A stretch of DNA of 13,802 nucleotides from positions 1 through 13,802 of the forward strand of contig CAMOHY010000032.1 in NCBI GenBank assembly GCA_946615495.1. Reading direction: 5' to 3'. Below the pieces are notes generated by a model, which was not told the DNA's origin, searched no databases, and was given only the letters and a program-made list of their open reading frames with translations. How positions within the stretch are numbered: position 1 is the first letter of the stretch; the number at the start of each line of letters is the position of its first letter. Positions 13,771 through 13,802 of this stretch are shown in pieces. The stretch comes from an uncultured Clostridia bacterium (GTDB lineage Bacteria > Bacillota > Clostridia > Christensenellales > Aristaeellaceae). Made by a program: the position numbers and the translations under genes.

Positions 13771-13802
13771 GACCTGTCCCTTTGTGCCTCGTTTAAAATT
13801 TA

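Overview
The window (13.8 kb, GC-rich, with long antisense open frames typical of GC-rich codon bias) looks like a chromosomal piece of a spore-forming, anaerobic, gut-type Firmicute of the class Clostridia. The evidence is the 3' part of a stage V sporulation gene (spoVT) at the right edge, an ECF sigma factor paired with a DUF4179-type membrane protein, a clostripain-family (C11) secreted protease, and AAGGAGGTGA-like ribosome binding sites. The genus cannot be fixed from the sequence. No tRNA, rRNA, CRISPR array, transposase or integrase is visible.

Layout. Positions 31-350 hold no gene but a dense run of perfect or near-perfect hairpins, including three copies of one REP-like palindrome. 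Positions 407-4415 (minus strand) are a tight three-gene operon: a protein I do not recognise (225 aa), a GH106-like glycoside hydrolase (695 aa) and a GH27 glycosidase (415 aa), joined by 1-bp and 4-bp overlaps. A good sigma-A type promoter lies at 4454-4482. None of the three has a signal peptide, so they probably act in the cytoplasm on imported oligosaccharides; no transporter is in the window. Reading the other way, 4591-8568 encodes a very large exported C11 cysteine peptidase. A near-consensus promoter embedded in its stop codon drives a DUF362 protein (8678-9670), through a leader that starts with a strong hairpin. A bidirectional terminator at 9698-9736 separates this from a convergent DUF2264 protein (9738-10877, minus).

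After a 435-bp gene-poor divergent region come an ECF sigma factor and, overlapping it by ATGA, a single-pass membrane protein with a large outside domain (11313-13183). This is a typical sigma/anti-sigma sensing pair. The window ends with spoVT on the minus strand.

The two most unusual places are the edges. The left hairpin array may be a structured RNA or a composite repeat. In spoVT, the first ~29 residues (half of the AbrB DNA-binding fold) are replaced by unrelated sequence at about position 13716, which could be a skin-like insertion junction, a rearrangement or an assembly chimera. A further point is the GH27 enzyme, in which the second Asp of the family's sugar-reading DD pair is Ile, so the product may not be a true alpha-galactosidase.
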